Positions 1 to 6,830 of a stretch of DNA of 16,312 nt are shown one piece after another. This stretch comes from HRBIN29 sp034431815 (GTDB lineage: Bacteria > Chloroflexota > Dehalococcoidia > Tepidiformales > Tepidiformaceae), in contig DAOUCS010000061.1 of assembly GCA_034431815.1 (NCBI GenBank), positions 1 through 16,312 of the forward strand, in the 5' to 3' direction. A program made the translations under genes and the position numbers. The notes under the pieces are model-generated. The model had not been told where the DNA came from. It was given only the letters and a program-made list of their open reading frames with translations, and did not search any database. Every line of letters begins with the position of its first letter. The first letter of the stretch is position 1.

Positions 1-597
1 GGGGAGCGCGCGAGGGCGCTGCGGCAGCACCTGGCCGAATGCCCCGCGCACCCGCGGATCCGCGAGCTGGCGCTCGCCGCCGCCGCCCTCGCCTTCGAGC
101 CTGATCCGGTGCCTCCTCCGCCGGGAGTTCGGGACCGCGTGCTCGCGGCGGCCGGTCCCCGGGCTCCGGCACGAAGGGTGCTCCCGCGGCGACGGGTGCT
201 CTGGGCAGCGGCGGCCGCCTTCGTCCTCCTCGGGGCGGGCGGCCTCGCGGCAGTGTGGCGGAGCCTTGCCGAGGATGGTCCTGAGCCGCTCCTCGCCGCC
301 GCGTCCGACGGTACGACGGGTGTATCTGTCACGCTCCGCGGCGGCCGTGAGGCCGTCTCGGTGAGCGTCGAAGGCCTCCGGCCGGCACCTCCGGGGATGG
401 CCTACCAGCTGTGGCTCGTCCAGAGCGATACCTGGATCCCCCTCACGACGTTCCTCCCGGACTCCCGCGGGCGGTGGAGCCTCGCGCTTCCGCGCACCTT
501 CCATCCTGGCGACCGGCTCTGCATCACGGTCGAGAGTGCGGCGGGGTCGGAGTGGCCCACGTCGGCGCCGCTCATCTTCGTCAACGTCGGCGAATGA
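1..597 (+). CDS. RskA-type anti-sigma factor, 5' end missing
   Basis: Membrane anti-sigma factor that would hold an ECF sigma factor inactive in the cytoplasm. The frame is open from base 1, so the start lies outside the window; 198 codons are visible. The first residues carry a zinc-binding anti-sigma signature, HLAECPAH, followed by an Ala-rich helix and a Pro-rich linker. A basic stretch and one membrane segment follow (about codons 60-82, ending AVWRSL). The rest resembles the RskA C-terminal domain (anti-sigma-K factor family): a YQLWLV strand, a PGDRL-type strand and a VESAAGSEWPTSAP segment near the end. The GTG at 109 is an internal codon, not the start, because the anti-sigma helix lies upstream of it. 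The usual second Cys of HxxxCxxC is His here. The stop overlaps the next start by ATGA. The partner sigma gene is presumably just upstream (inference). Confidence 0.8.
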   Translation, partial: GERARALRQHLAECPAHPRIRELALAAAALAFEPDPVPPPPGVRDRVLAAAGPRAPARRVLPRRRVLWAAAAAFVLLGAGGLAAVWRSLAEDGPEPLLAAASDGTTGVSVTLRGGREAVSVSVEGLRPAPPGMAYQLWLVQSDTWIPLTTFLPDSRGRWSLALPRTFHPGDRLCITVESAAGSEWPTSAPLIFVNVGE

Positions 598-1559
598 CGG
601 CTGCTGCCCCGCCTGCGCGCAAGGGGACCGGTCGGTACTCTGAGCCCGTGTTGGGCATCGCGGCGCAGATCTTCCGCGGCTTCGCCATGGGCTGCGCCGA
701 CGTCGTCCCCGGCGTATCGGGGGCAACGGTGGCCCTCGCGCTCGGGATCTACGAGCCACTGGTCGCGGCAATCCGCCGCTTCATCGCCGTCGGCGTCGCC
801 GTCGCCCGTCTCGACGGCCGCGGGGCAGGCCGCGAGCTCCGGCGGGCGCCGTGGCGGTTCATGCTCCCGCTCGCGGCGGGCATCGCCGCCGCCTTCCTGA
901 CGCTCGCCCATGTCATCGAAGCTGCTCTCGACCGGTACCCCGTCGAGCTGGCGGCGCTCTTCTTCGGGTTGGTCGCCGGGTCCATCGGCGTGGCCTGGAG
1001 CCGCCTCCGCGATCGCGGAGGACTCAACCTCGGCATCCTCCTCGCCACGGGGGCCGCGTCGTTCGCGGCTCTCGGCGTGCGGTCGGGAGAAGTTTCCGAC
1101 CCGGCGTGGTGGTTCGTCCCGCTCTCCGGGGCTCTAGCCATCTGTGCGATGATCCTCCCCGGAATTTCCGGCTCCTTCGTCCTCCTCATGCTCGGCATGT
1201 ACGAACACATGCTCGACGCTCTGAACACCCGCGACCTTCCGGTCGTGGCCCTCTTCGTCGCCGGCGTGGCCGCGGGCCTGGCGACATTCGTCCCTGCGCT
1301 GGAATGGATGCTGAAGCGGTGGCACGACCGCGTCCTCGCGGCCATGATCGGCCTGATGCTCGGGTCGCTCCGGGTGGTGTGGCCGTGGCCGCAGGGGACC
1401 GACAGCGCTGCGCTCGGAGCGCCCGTCTGGGCCGACGTGCCCGCTGCCGTCGCGCTGACGCTGGGAGGAGCCGTGCTCGTCCTTGCCCTCGCCCGCTGGA
1501 GCGCGCGGGGGCAGCTCCCTCTCCCGGCGCGCCGGGTACGCCCGGTTGCAGGACGGTAG
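594..1559 (+). CDS. DUF368 / PopT-family polytopic membrane protein
   Basis: 321-residue inner-membrane protein of the DUF368 family (PF04018), some members of which (PopT) have been linked to flipping undecaprenyl phosphate back across the membrane for cell-wall synthesis. Two copies of the family signature are visible: ADVVPGVSGATVALALGIYE around residues 35-54 and ILPGISGSFVLLMLGMYE around 187-204, each followed by hydrophobic helices. Several further membrane segments lie between and after them. The start at 594 is chosen because its ATG overlaps the anti-sigma stop (ATGA), giving translational coupling, and because the in-frame extension upstream (to 411) reads as Arg/Pro-rich shadow sequence. 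The MFS gene begins 3 nt after the stop. The family assignment is secure; the substrate is inferred from distant characterised members. Confidence 0.88.
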   Translation: MTAAAPPARKGTGRYSEPVLGIAAQIFRGFAMGCADVVPGVSGATVALALGIYEPLVAAIRRFIAVGVAVARLDGRGAGRELRRAPWRFMLPLAAGIAAAFLTLAHVIEAALDRYPVELAALFFGLVAGSIGVAWSRLRDRGGLNLGILLATGAASFAALGVRSGEVSDPAWWFVPLSGALAICAMILPGISGSFVLLMLGMYEHMLDALNTRDLPVVALFVAGVAAGLATFVPALEWMLKRWHDRVLAAMIGLMLGSLRVVWPWPQGTDSAALGAPVWADVPAAVALTLGGAVLVLALARWSARGQLPLPARRVRPVAGR

Positions 1560-1562
1560 GCC

Positions 1563-2786
1563 ATGCAGGGAACGGCGTCGCCTTACGCCGGGAACGTCTG
1601 GAAGTTCTACGCCTTCCGCGCCCTCATCCACTTCCAGCTGTGGCTGCCCATCTGGGTCGTGTACCTCACCGAGGAGCGAGGCTTCAGCCTCACCCAGGTG
1701 ACGGCTCTCGATGCGCCCTTCTGGCTGCTCATGGTCCTCCTCGAGGTCCCGACGGGGGCCGTCGCCGACCGCTGGGGCCGGAAGGTCTCGCTCAGCCTCG
1801 GGGCGCTGCTCTACACCGCCACCATCGTCGGCTTCGGGTTGGCCGCGACCTACTGGCTCGTGCTCGCTTCGTACCTCTTGTGGGCCGTGGCCTGGACACT
1901 CTTCTCCGGTGCCGATGCCGCCTTCCTCTACGACTCCCTGAAGGCGATGAGCCGCGAGGCTGAGTACCAGAAGCTGTACGGGCGCGCTTGGGCGGTCGAC
2001 TCCGTGGCCTCGGTCATCGGGCTGCTCATCGGAGCACCCCTCGCTGCTGCCACGACGCTCTGGTTCCCGATCGTCCTCAGCGGGGCGTTCATCTTCCTCG
2101 CCTGGCTCGTCACCCTGACGATGCGCGAACCGCCGCGCCACGAGGGAGAGCGGCTTGGATACCTCGCCAACGCGCGGGAGGCGGCGCGCATTGCCTGGCG
2201 CACCCGCGAAGTGCGCTACCTGCTCCTCTTATCGGGAAGCTCGGTGGCCGTGGCGGTGAGCACGTTCATCCTGGTGCAGCCGTTCCTCATCCACCACGGG
2301 GTGGCGGTCGAGCACCTCGGCTGGTTCGGGGTGCCGGGGCACGTCATCGGGATCATTGCCGCCCTCAATGCCTACCGCCTCGCGGCCGCACTCGGGGTGG
2401 TCCGGCTGGTGTTGCTCCTTCCCTTGCTGCCGGCGTTCGCCCTCTCAGCCCTCGGTTCGCTCGACCACCTGGGTGCGTTCGCCTTCTACCCGCTGCTCTC
2501 GTTCCTCTGGGGCCTTTCCCAGCCCGTCGCCTCGACGTACGTCAACGAGCGCATCCCGTCGGCTCAGCGGGCCACGATCCTCTCGTTCGGGCAGCTCGTG
2601 ATGAGCCTTCTCATCGCGCCGCTCGAGCCGGCGATGGGCGCCGTCGCCGACGAATTGGGGCTGCTGGCCGCCTACCGGCTGGGCCTCGGCGCCCTCGCGC
2701 TGCTCGCCTTCCCGGCGGCCGTGCTCTGGCTCCGGGCGCATCGGGCAGCGCCGGCACCTGTCCCGCAGGCGGCCCCCGCCGGCTAG
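1563..2786 (+). CDS. Major facilitator superfamily transporter
   Basis: 407-residue polytopic membrane protein with the length and hydrophobic pattern of a 12-helix MFS permease. The conserved loop 2-3 motif of MFS proteins is present as GAVADRWGRKVSL at about residues 65-77, preceded by the helix WLLMVLLEVPT. A longer polar linker around residues 187-216 (REPPRHEGERLGY and onward) separates the N- and C-terminal halves. ATG at 1563 follows the DUF368 stop by 3 nt, so the two are probably co-transcribed and possibly co-translated; only a weak AGGA lies upstream. The substrate cannot be told from sequence: both sugar-efflux and drug-efflux families share this architecture. The gene ends 3 nt from the convergent CoA-transferase stop. 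Confidence 0.85.
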   Translation: MQGTASPYAGNVWKFYAFRALIHFQLWLPIWVVYLTEERGFSLTQVTALDAPFWLLMVLLEVPTGAVADRWGRKVSLSLGALLYTATIVGFGLAATYWLVLASYLLWAVAWTLFSGADAAFLYDSLKAMSREAEYQKLYGRAWAVDSVASVIGLLIGAPLAAATTLWFPIVLSGAFIFLAWLVTLTMREPPRHEGERLGYLANAREAARIAWRTREVRYLLLLSGSSVAVAVSTFILVQPFLIHHGVAVEHLGWFGVPGHVIGIIAALNAYRLAAALGVVRLVLLLPLLPAFALSALGSLDHLGAFAFYPLLSFLWGLSQPVASTYVNERIPSAQRATILSFGQLVMSLLIAPLEPAMGAVADELGLLAAYRLGLGALALLAFPAAVLWLRAHRAAPAPVPQAAPAG

Positions 2787-2789
2787 CGG

Positions 2790-4064
2790 CTAGAGGATGA
2801 CGCCAGCCTCCCGCAGCGCGTTGATGGCCTCGGGCGAATACCTTGCCTCGGCCAGCACGGCATCGGTGTCGGCACCCAGGGGCGGGCTTGCACCCTGGGG
2901 TGCGAGCGGGCTTTCCGACATCTGGAAGGCCGGCCCCACCATGCGCATCCTGCCCAGCACCGGGTGCTCCAGCTCGCACACGAGCCCGTTAGCGTGCGTT
3001 TGGGGGTGGTCGAAGAGCTCCTCCACAAAGTAGAGGGGCCCGTTCGGCACGCCGTGCCGTTCCAGGATCTCGCCCCACTCCTCGGTGGTCTTCGAACGGA
3101 AGAGCGCTTCCGCTTCCGCCACGAGCTTGGCGGCCTGCTCCTCCCAGCCCGGCGGGTTCAGCTCGAACGACCCGTCGGGGCGGAAGCGGGGGTCCTTCAG
3201 CCCCGTCGCCTCGAGCACCTTCTTCCGCAGGGGGTTCGAGAGCGCACCCACGGCGATGAAGCCGTCGGCAGTCTGGTAGACCCGGTAGTAGATGTTCGCC
3301 GTGGCCAGGGGTCGGTGCCGGCGGCGGATCTCCACCTGCTCGAGAAAGGAGCGCTTCTCGGCGCGGGCTTGGGCGAGCTCCTCCAGCATGCGGGGGATGA
3401 CCTCTGCATCCCATGCGTCGATCCAGGTGAACTGTGACGTCTGGATGGCCAGCGACGTCCCGAGGAGCGAGGTGTCGATACGCTGCCCCTTCCCGGTGCG
3501 CTCGCGGAAGTAGAGCGCCGCACACACGCTGCTGGCCATCTGGATTCCGGTGGCGAAGTCGGCGATGGCGGGATGGACGAAGGTGGGCACGTCGCCCTGC
3601 ATCTTCGCCTCACCGGCCATGAGGCCCGTCATCGCCTGGACGACGATGTCGTAGCCGCCGCGCATGGCCATCGGGCCTGACCGGCCGAAGGCGGTGTTCT
3701 CGCAGTAGATGATGCGGGGGTTGATGGCCCGAACCGTCTCGTAGTCGATGCCGAGCTGCTCAGCCACGCCAGGCCGGTAGTTGATCACGATGACGTCGGC
3801 GCTCGGCACCAGCCGATGGATGATCTCCCGCGCCTCCGGCCGGCGCATATCCAGGGCGACGTCCCGCTTCCCCCGATTGAGGCTTACGAAGGCGCGCGAT
3901 TCCTTCGGCACGAGCTCGGCGAAGAGCCGCCACGGCTCCCCTTCGATAGGCTCGAACTTGATGACCTCCGCCCCCATGTCGGACAGGAGCATGCAGCAGA
4001 ACGGCCCGGCAATGATCTGCGTGAACTCCAGCACCCGCACTCCGGCAAGCGGTCCCTTGTGCAT
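2790..4064 (-). CDS. Family III CoA-transferase (CaiB/BaiF family)
   Basis: 424-residue cytosolic enzyme expected to move CoA between carboxylic acids by the interlocked-dimer family III mechanism. The N-terminus LAGVRVLEFTQIIAGPFC and LLSDMGAEVIKFE (residues 6-38) is the family's Rossmann-type opening. LNRGKRDVALDM (62-73) and the IADFATG block follow; Asp169 in that block coincides in position with the catalytic Asp169 of formyl-CoA transferase Frc. RERTGKGQRIDTSLL follows at about 187-201. The start is well supported: a strong GGGAGGTGA Shine-Dalgarno sits 6 nt upstream of the ATG. The acid substrate is not determinable (oxalate, carnitine, succinate/benzylsuccinate and others are used by relatives). 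The divergent neighbour is an amidohydrolase that could act in the same catabolic route (inference). Confidence 0.92.
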   Translation of the reverse strand: MHKGPLAGVRVLEFTQIIAGPFCCMLLSDMGAEVIKFEPIEGEPWRLFAELVPKESRAFVSLNRGKRDVALDMRRPEAREIIHRLVPSADVIVINYRPGVAEQLGIDYETVRAINPRIIYCENTAFGRSGPMAMRGGYDIVVQAMTGLMAGEAKMQGDVPTFVHPAIADFATGIQMASSVCAALYFRERTGKGQRIDTSLLGTSLAIQTSQFTWIDAWDAEVIPRMLEELAQARAEKRSFLEQVEIRRRHRPLATANIYYRVYQTADGFIAVGALSNPLRKKVLEATGLKDPRFRPDGSFELNPPGWEEQAAKLVAEAEALFRSKTTEEWGEILERHGVPNGPLYFVEELFDHPQTHANGLVCELEHPVLGRMRMVGPAFQMSESPLAPQGASPPLGADTDAVLAEARYSPEAINALREAGVIL

Positions 4065-4106
4065 GCGGCGTCACCTCCCACCCTGCTCAGCTCTCGCGGT
4101 GGCCGC

Positions 4107-4138
4107 ATTCTAACGTGAACGTGAGGGATCGGCAGCAA
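4107..4138 (-). promoter_or_regulatory. Candidate promoter of the CoA-transferase gene
   Basis: Reading the minus strand, TAGAAT (4112-4107) matches the -10 consensus at five of six bases. TTGCTG (4138-4133) is a possible -35, but the spacer is 20 bp, longer than optimal, so the -35 is uncertain. The predicted mRNA start is near 4100, giving a leader of about 36 nt that contains the strong Shine-Dalgarno. A tandem CACGTT hexamer abuts the -10. Confidence 0.4.
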
Positions 4139-4149
4139 TCGGCCGGCCG

Positions 4150-4179
4150 TTGCCGGCTTCCTTCGGCGGATGCTACATA
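4150..4179 (+). promoter_or_regulatory. Weak candidate promoter of the amidohydrolase gene
   Basis: TTGCCG (4150-4155), an 18-bp spacer and TACATA (4174-4179) precede the ATG at 4189. The -10 match is poor. If correct, transcription would start at or within a few bases of the ATG, giving a leaderless message, which would fit the absence of any Shine-Dalgarno upstream of 4189. Confidence 0.25.
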
Positions 4180-4188
4180 CATGCTGCC

Positions 4189-5079
4189 ATGCCGAAAGCC
4201 ATCGATGTCCACATCCATCCGCCCCGCGGCGAGCCGCCCAGCGAAACGGAACAGCAGATGTCCCGCTACTTCCGGTCGGGCCCTCGGCCGGTCCACCCGG
4301 AGGAGATGTACGAGTACTACGCCGAGCGGGATATCTTCGGGATCCTCGTCGACATCGACGACTCCTCGGTCAGCGGCCGGCCCTACAAGGGGAACGACTA
4401 CATCGGCAGCCTCGTGCAGCGCTGGCCGAAGCAGTTCGCCGGATTCTGCAGCGTCGACCCGCACCAGGGGAAGCTCGCCGTCCGCGAGCTGGAGCGGGCC
4501 GTGAAGGAGCTCGGCCTCATCGGCCTGAAGCTCCACCCCTCGACGCAGCGCTTCTACCCCAACGATCCGAAGTACTTTCCCCTCTGGGAGAAGGCGGCGG
4601 AGCTCGGCATCCCGGTTCTCTTCCATTCGGGCATGACCGGCGTCGGCGCCCGGACGCCCGGCGGCGGCGGCATCACCTTTGAGTACTGCCGCCCGATCCC
4701 CTACATCGATGACGTCGCCGCTGCCTTCCCCACGCTGCAGATCATCATGGCCCACCCAGCCTTCCCCTGGGTCCCCGAGCAGCTCGCCATCCTCAACCAC
4801 AAGACGAACGTGTGGATGGACCTTTCGGGCTGGTCGCCGCGGTACTTCGACCCGCTGCTCGTGCAGTATGCCAACTTCCTCATCAGCGACCGAGTCCTGT
4901 TCGGCAGCGATTACCCGGTCATTCAGCCCGACCGCTGGCTGCGCGACTGGGAGGAGGTCGGCTTCCGCCCCGAGGTGCGGCGGGCCATCCTCTTCGATAA
5001 CGCGAACCGCCTGCTCAAGCTGGGCCTCGAGTACACAGGGCCGGAGTTCGCGCCGTCAGGCGGGGGAGGGGCGTCATAG
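4189..5079 (+). CDS. Amidohydrolase-family (Amidohydro_2 / ACMSD-like) metalloenzyme
   Basis: 296-residue TIM-barrel metal-dependent hydrolase or decarboxylase (Amidohydro_2, PF04909). Metal and catalytic residues are recognisable in family order: DVHIH near the N-terminus (His8, His10), LFHSG (His146), MAHPAFPW (His189) and LFGSDYP (Asp241). Relatives include aminocarboxymuconate-semialdehyde decarboxylase, gamma-resorcylate decarboxylase and 4-oxalomesaconate hydratase, so decarboxylation is as likely as hydrolysis. The ATG at 4189 is preferred over a TTG at 4150 because the barrel's first strand (KAIDVHIH) begins directly after it and the upstream extension has no family character. No Shine-Dalgarno is visible. 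The 3' end overlaps the convergent nrtR stop by 6 nt. The substrate is unknown; an aromatic or dicarboxylic acid route shared with the divergent CoA-transferase is only an inference. Confidence 0.87.
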   Translation: MPKAIDVHIHPPRGEPPSETEQQMSRYFRSGPRPVHPEEMYEYYAERDIFGILVDIDDSSVSGRPYKGNDYIGSLVQRWPKQFAGFCSVDPHQGKLAVRELERAVKELGLIGLKLHPSTQRFYPNDPKYFPLWEKAAELGIPVLFHSGMTGVGARTPGGGGITFEYCRPIPYIDDVAAAFPTLQIIMAHPAFPWVPEQLAILNHKTNVWMDLSGWSPRYFDPLLVQYANFLISDRVLFGSDYPVIQPDRWLRDWEEVGFRPEVRRAILFDNANRLLKLGLEYTGPEFAPSGGGGAS

Positions 5080-5706
5080 CACCATCGGCTCGCGCCGCGT
5101 GAACTCGTAGAGCATGGCGGGGCGGTGCGCCCCGTGCTTCCGCACCTCCCCCGTCTCGCGGACGATGCCGAGGCCGACGACGCGCTTCCGGAAGTTCCGC
5201 TTGTCGATCGCCTCGCCGAGGATCGCCTCGTACACCTGCTGGAGTTCCGAGAGGGTGAAGCGCTCCGGCAGGAGCGAATAGGCGATGTTCGTGTACTCCA
5301 GCTTGTTCCGCAGCCGCTCGCGGGCCAGCTCCACGACCCGTTCGTTCTCGAAGGCGAGCTTCGGCAGGGCGCGCACAGGGTGCCACGCTGGCCGCCACTC
5401 CAGCTCCTCGCGCAGCCGCGTGCGGTGCACGTCAACCAGCGCGAAGTACGACACCACCGCTTCGGCAGCCCCCGCACCCAGGCGGTCGAACGTGTACAGC
5501 TGCTCGAGGAAGACGTCGGCGACGCCCGTCTCCTCGCGGAGCTTCCGGACGGCCGCTGCCTGGAGCGTCTCGCCCGGTCGGAGGAAGCCGCCCGGCAGGG
5601 CCCACTCCCCTTCGCAGGGCGGCGCCGACCGCTCGATGAGGAGCACCGACAGCTCTCCATCGCGTACGGTGAAAATGACGACAACTACGGCCACGGCCAC
5701 GGCCAC
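5074..5706 (-). CDS. nrtR: NrtR-type Nudix-related transcriptional regulator
   Basis: 210-residue protein with an N-terminal Nudix fold (about 1-140) and a C-terminal winged-helix domain (about 148-205), the architecture of NrtR regulators that sense ADP-ribose or related nucleotides and control NAD metabolism genes. EGEWALPGGF leads into the Nudix box (residues 40-62), which reads RKLREETGV where the catalytic consensus is REUXEEXGU: Lys55 replaces the first glutamate while Glu58 and Glu59 remain. This fits a binding rather than hydrolytic role. The C-terminal block FTLSELQQVYEAILG followed by DKRNFRKRVV is typical of the NrtR helix-turn-helix. The start is a GTG inside a hexamer repeat, with GGAG 9 nt upstream. 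No NAD gene is in the window, so the regulon is unknown; a Nudix hydrolase with a wHTH tail is the alternative. Confidence 0.8.
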   Translation of the reverse strand: MAVAVAVVVVIFTVRDGELSVLLIERSAPPCEGEWALPGGFLRPGETLQAAAVRKLREETGVADVFLEQLYTFDRLGAGAAEAVVSYFALVDVHRTRLREELEWRPAWHPVRALPKLAFENERVVELARERLRNKLEYTNIAYSLLPERFTLSELQQVYEAILGEAIDKRNFRKRVVGLGIVRETGEVRKHGAHRPAMLYEFTRREPMVL

Positions 5707-6634
5707 GGTTCGATTCTCCGGGCGGCGCTCGCTGGCTGTCCACAGGCGCCCGGCGCAACACCCGCGGCATCACCTCGCGCGCGAAGCGGCGCAGCTCTGC
5801 GATGTACTCGCCCACGCTCCGGGCAAACGTGGAGAGCATCAGCTCGTCGAGCCCGGCTTCCGCGTAGGCGCGGATGTCGGCCGCGACCTGGTCGGGCGTC
5901 CCCGTGAAGGGCCACCGCTCGCCCGAAGGCCGGGTTCGGCCCCCCGGCATGTGGCGGAGCACGACGGGGCCGGGCTGCCGCCCGAACCGTTCGCATGCCG
6001 CCCGGTACCGGGAGACGCCCTCGCGGAACTCCTCCAGGCCGAGGTTGATGGGGTGCCAGCCGTCGCCGAGCTCGGCTGCCCGTCGGATGCTGGGAGCGCC
6101 GTTCCCGCCGACGAGGATCGGGATCCTCCCCCGGCGGCTCGGCGCGGCCTTCGGGAACATACGCATGCGGCTGTAGCGCGTCCACCGCCCCGCGAAGCTC
6201 GAGGTCTCCGTCTCCCACAGGTCCCGGAAGACGCGCAGCGCCTCGTCGGTCCGCGGACCGCGCTCCTCGAAGGGGACCCCGAGCGCGTCGAACTCCTCCT
6301 TCAGCCACCCGGCTCCGACTCCCACCACGAGCCGGCCCCCGCTCAGGTGGTCGACGGTGCTGAGGAACTTGGCGGTGAAGACGGGATTCCGGTAGGGCGC
6401 GATGAGCACGCTGGTGCCGATGGCCATGTGGCGGGTTTCGGCCGCGAGCCAGGCGAGCAGCGCCAGCGGTTCGTACATCACCTCGGGGATGTAGCTCGAG
6501 CCTTCGGGTACGATGATGTGGTCGCTCACCCACACCGAATCGAAGCCCAGCTCTTCGGCCGCGCGGGCGACCGCCGCGACGGCGCTGGGCTCGGCGAAGA
6601 GGTTCGCCTGGGGAATCGCGATTCCGTATCGCAT
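5432..6634 (-). CDS. LLM-class (probable F420-dependent) oxidoreductase with anomalous C-terminal extension
   Basis: Luciferase-like flavin/F420 oxidoreductase resembling the Rv2161c-type F420 family. Visible blocks are MRYGIAIPQ at the start, AEELGFDSVWVSDH (about 26-39), the IGTSVLIAPYRNP segment (about 72-84), HLSGGRLVVGVGAGWLKEEF (96-115) and ILVGGNG (about 173-179). The family fold appears complete by EVMPRVL near residue 293. The frame does not stop there but runs on for roughly 107 more residues of Arg/Gly/Pro-rich sequence, most of it inside nrtR in another frame, giving 400 residues where about 290-310 is usual. The ATG at 6634 is supported by GAGGAG 7 nt upstream and by the family N-terminus; an upstream extension to 6694 would overlap the tRNA promoter. 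The substrate is unknown. The tail may be a lost stop codon, a frameshift or a sequencing error. Confidence 0.8.
   Translation of the reverse strand: MRYGIAIPQANLFAEPSAVAAVARAAEELGFDSVWVSDHIIVPEGSSYIPEVMYEPLALLAWLAAETRHMAIGTSVLIAPYRNPVFTAKFLSTVDHLSGGRLVVGVGAGWLKEEFDALGVPFEERGPRTDEALRVFRDLWETETSSFAGRWTRYSRMRMFPKAAPSRRGRIPILVGGNGAPSIRRAAELGDGWHPINLGLEEFREGVSRYRAACERFGRQPGPVVLRHMPGGRTRPSGERWPFTGTPDQVAADIRAYAEAGLDELMLSTFARSVGEYIAELRRFAREVMPRVLRRAPVDSQRAPPGESNRGRGRGRSCRHFHRTRWRAVGAPHRAVGAALRRGVGPAGRLPPTGRDAPGSGRPEAPRGDGRRRRLPRAAVHVRPPGCGGCRSGGVVLRAG
5689..5706. repeat. Three tandem copies of GGCCAC at the nrtR start codon
   Basis: On the plus strand GGCCAC occurs three times in a row. On the minus strand this is GTGGCC repeated, giving three successive in-frame GTG codons (5706, 5700, 5694) at the start of nrtR and an Arg-Gly repeat in the overlapping oxidoreductase frame. 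Confidence 0.9.
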
Positions 6635-6665
6635 CGGGTCGCTCCTCGGTGGAAGATGGGTCGCA

Positions 6666-6695
6666 ATGACCGTACCTTCCCCCCGCCCGTACAAT
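6666..6695 (+). promoter_or_regulatory. Promoter of tRNA-Ser (and perhaps miaB)
   Basis: ATGACC (6666-6671) as -35, an 18-bp spacer and TACAAT (6690-6695, five of six consensus bases) as -10 place transcription start at about 6702, just ahead of the tRNA 5' end at 6705. It lies in the short divergent gap upstream of the oxidoreductase start. Confidence 0.6.
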
Positions 6696-6704
6696 GGCTG
6701 GCGT

Positions 6705-6797
6705 GGAGGGGTCGCATAGTGGTCGAGTGCGGGCGCCTGCTAAGCGCTTGCCGGTGATTTTAGCCGGCCGAGGGTTCGAATCCCTCCCCCTCCGCCA
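6705..6797 (+). tRNA. tRNA-Ser (anticodon GCU), CCA encoded
   Basis: 93-nt class II tRNA folded by hand. Acceptor GGAGGGG (6705-6711) pairs with CCCCTCC (6787-6793); discriminator G6794 is followed by an encoded CCA. The D stem is GCA/TGC. The anticodon loop CTGCTAA gives GCU, reading Ser codons AGC and AGU. The long variable arm has a GCCGG/CCGGC stem around TGATTTTAG, as expected for tRNA-Ser. The T stem GAGGG/CCCTC encloses TTCGAAT. All stems are intact. No terminator separates it from miaB. Confidence 0.95.
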
Positions 6798-6830
6798 GTG
6801 ACGCCCGGGCCGGGCCGCCAGCGAGGCCGT

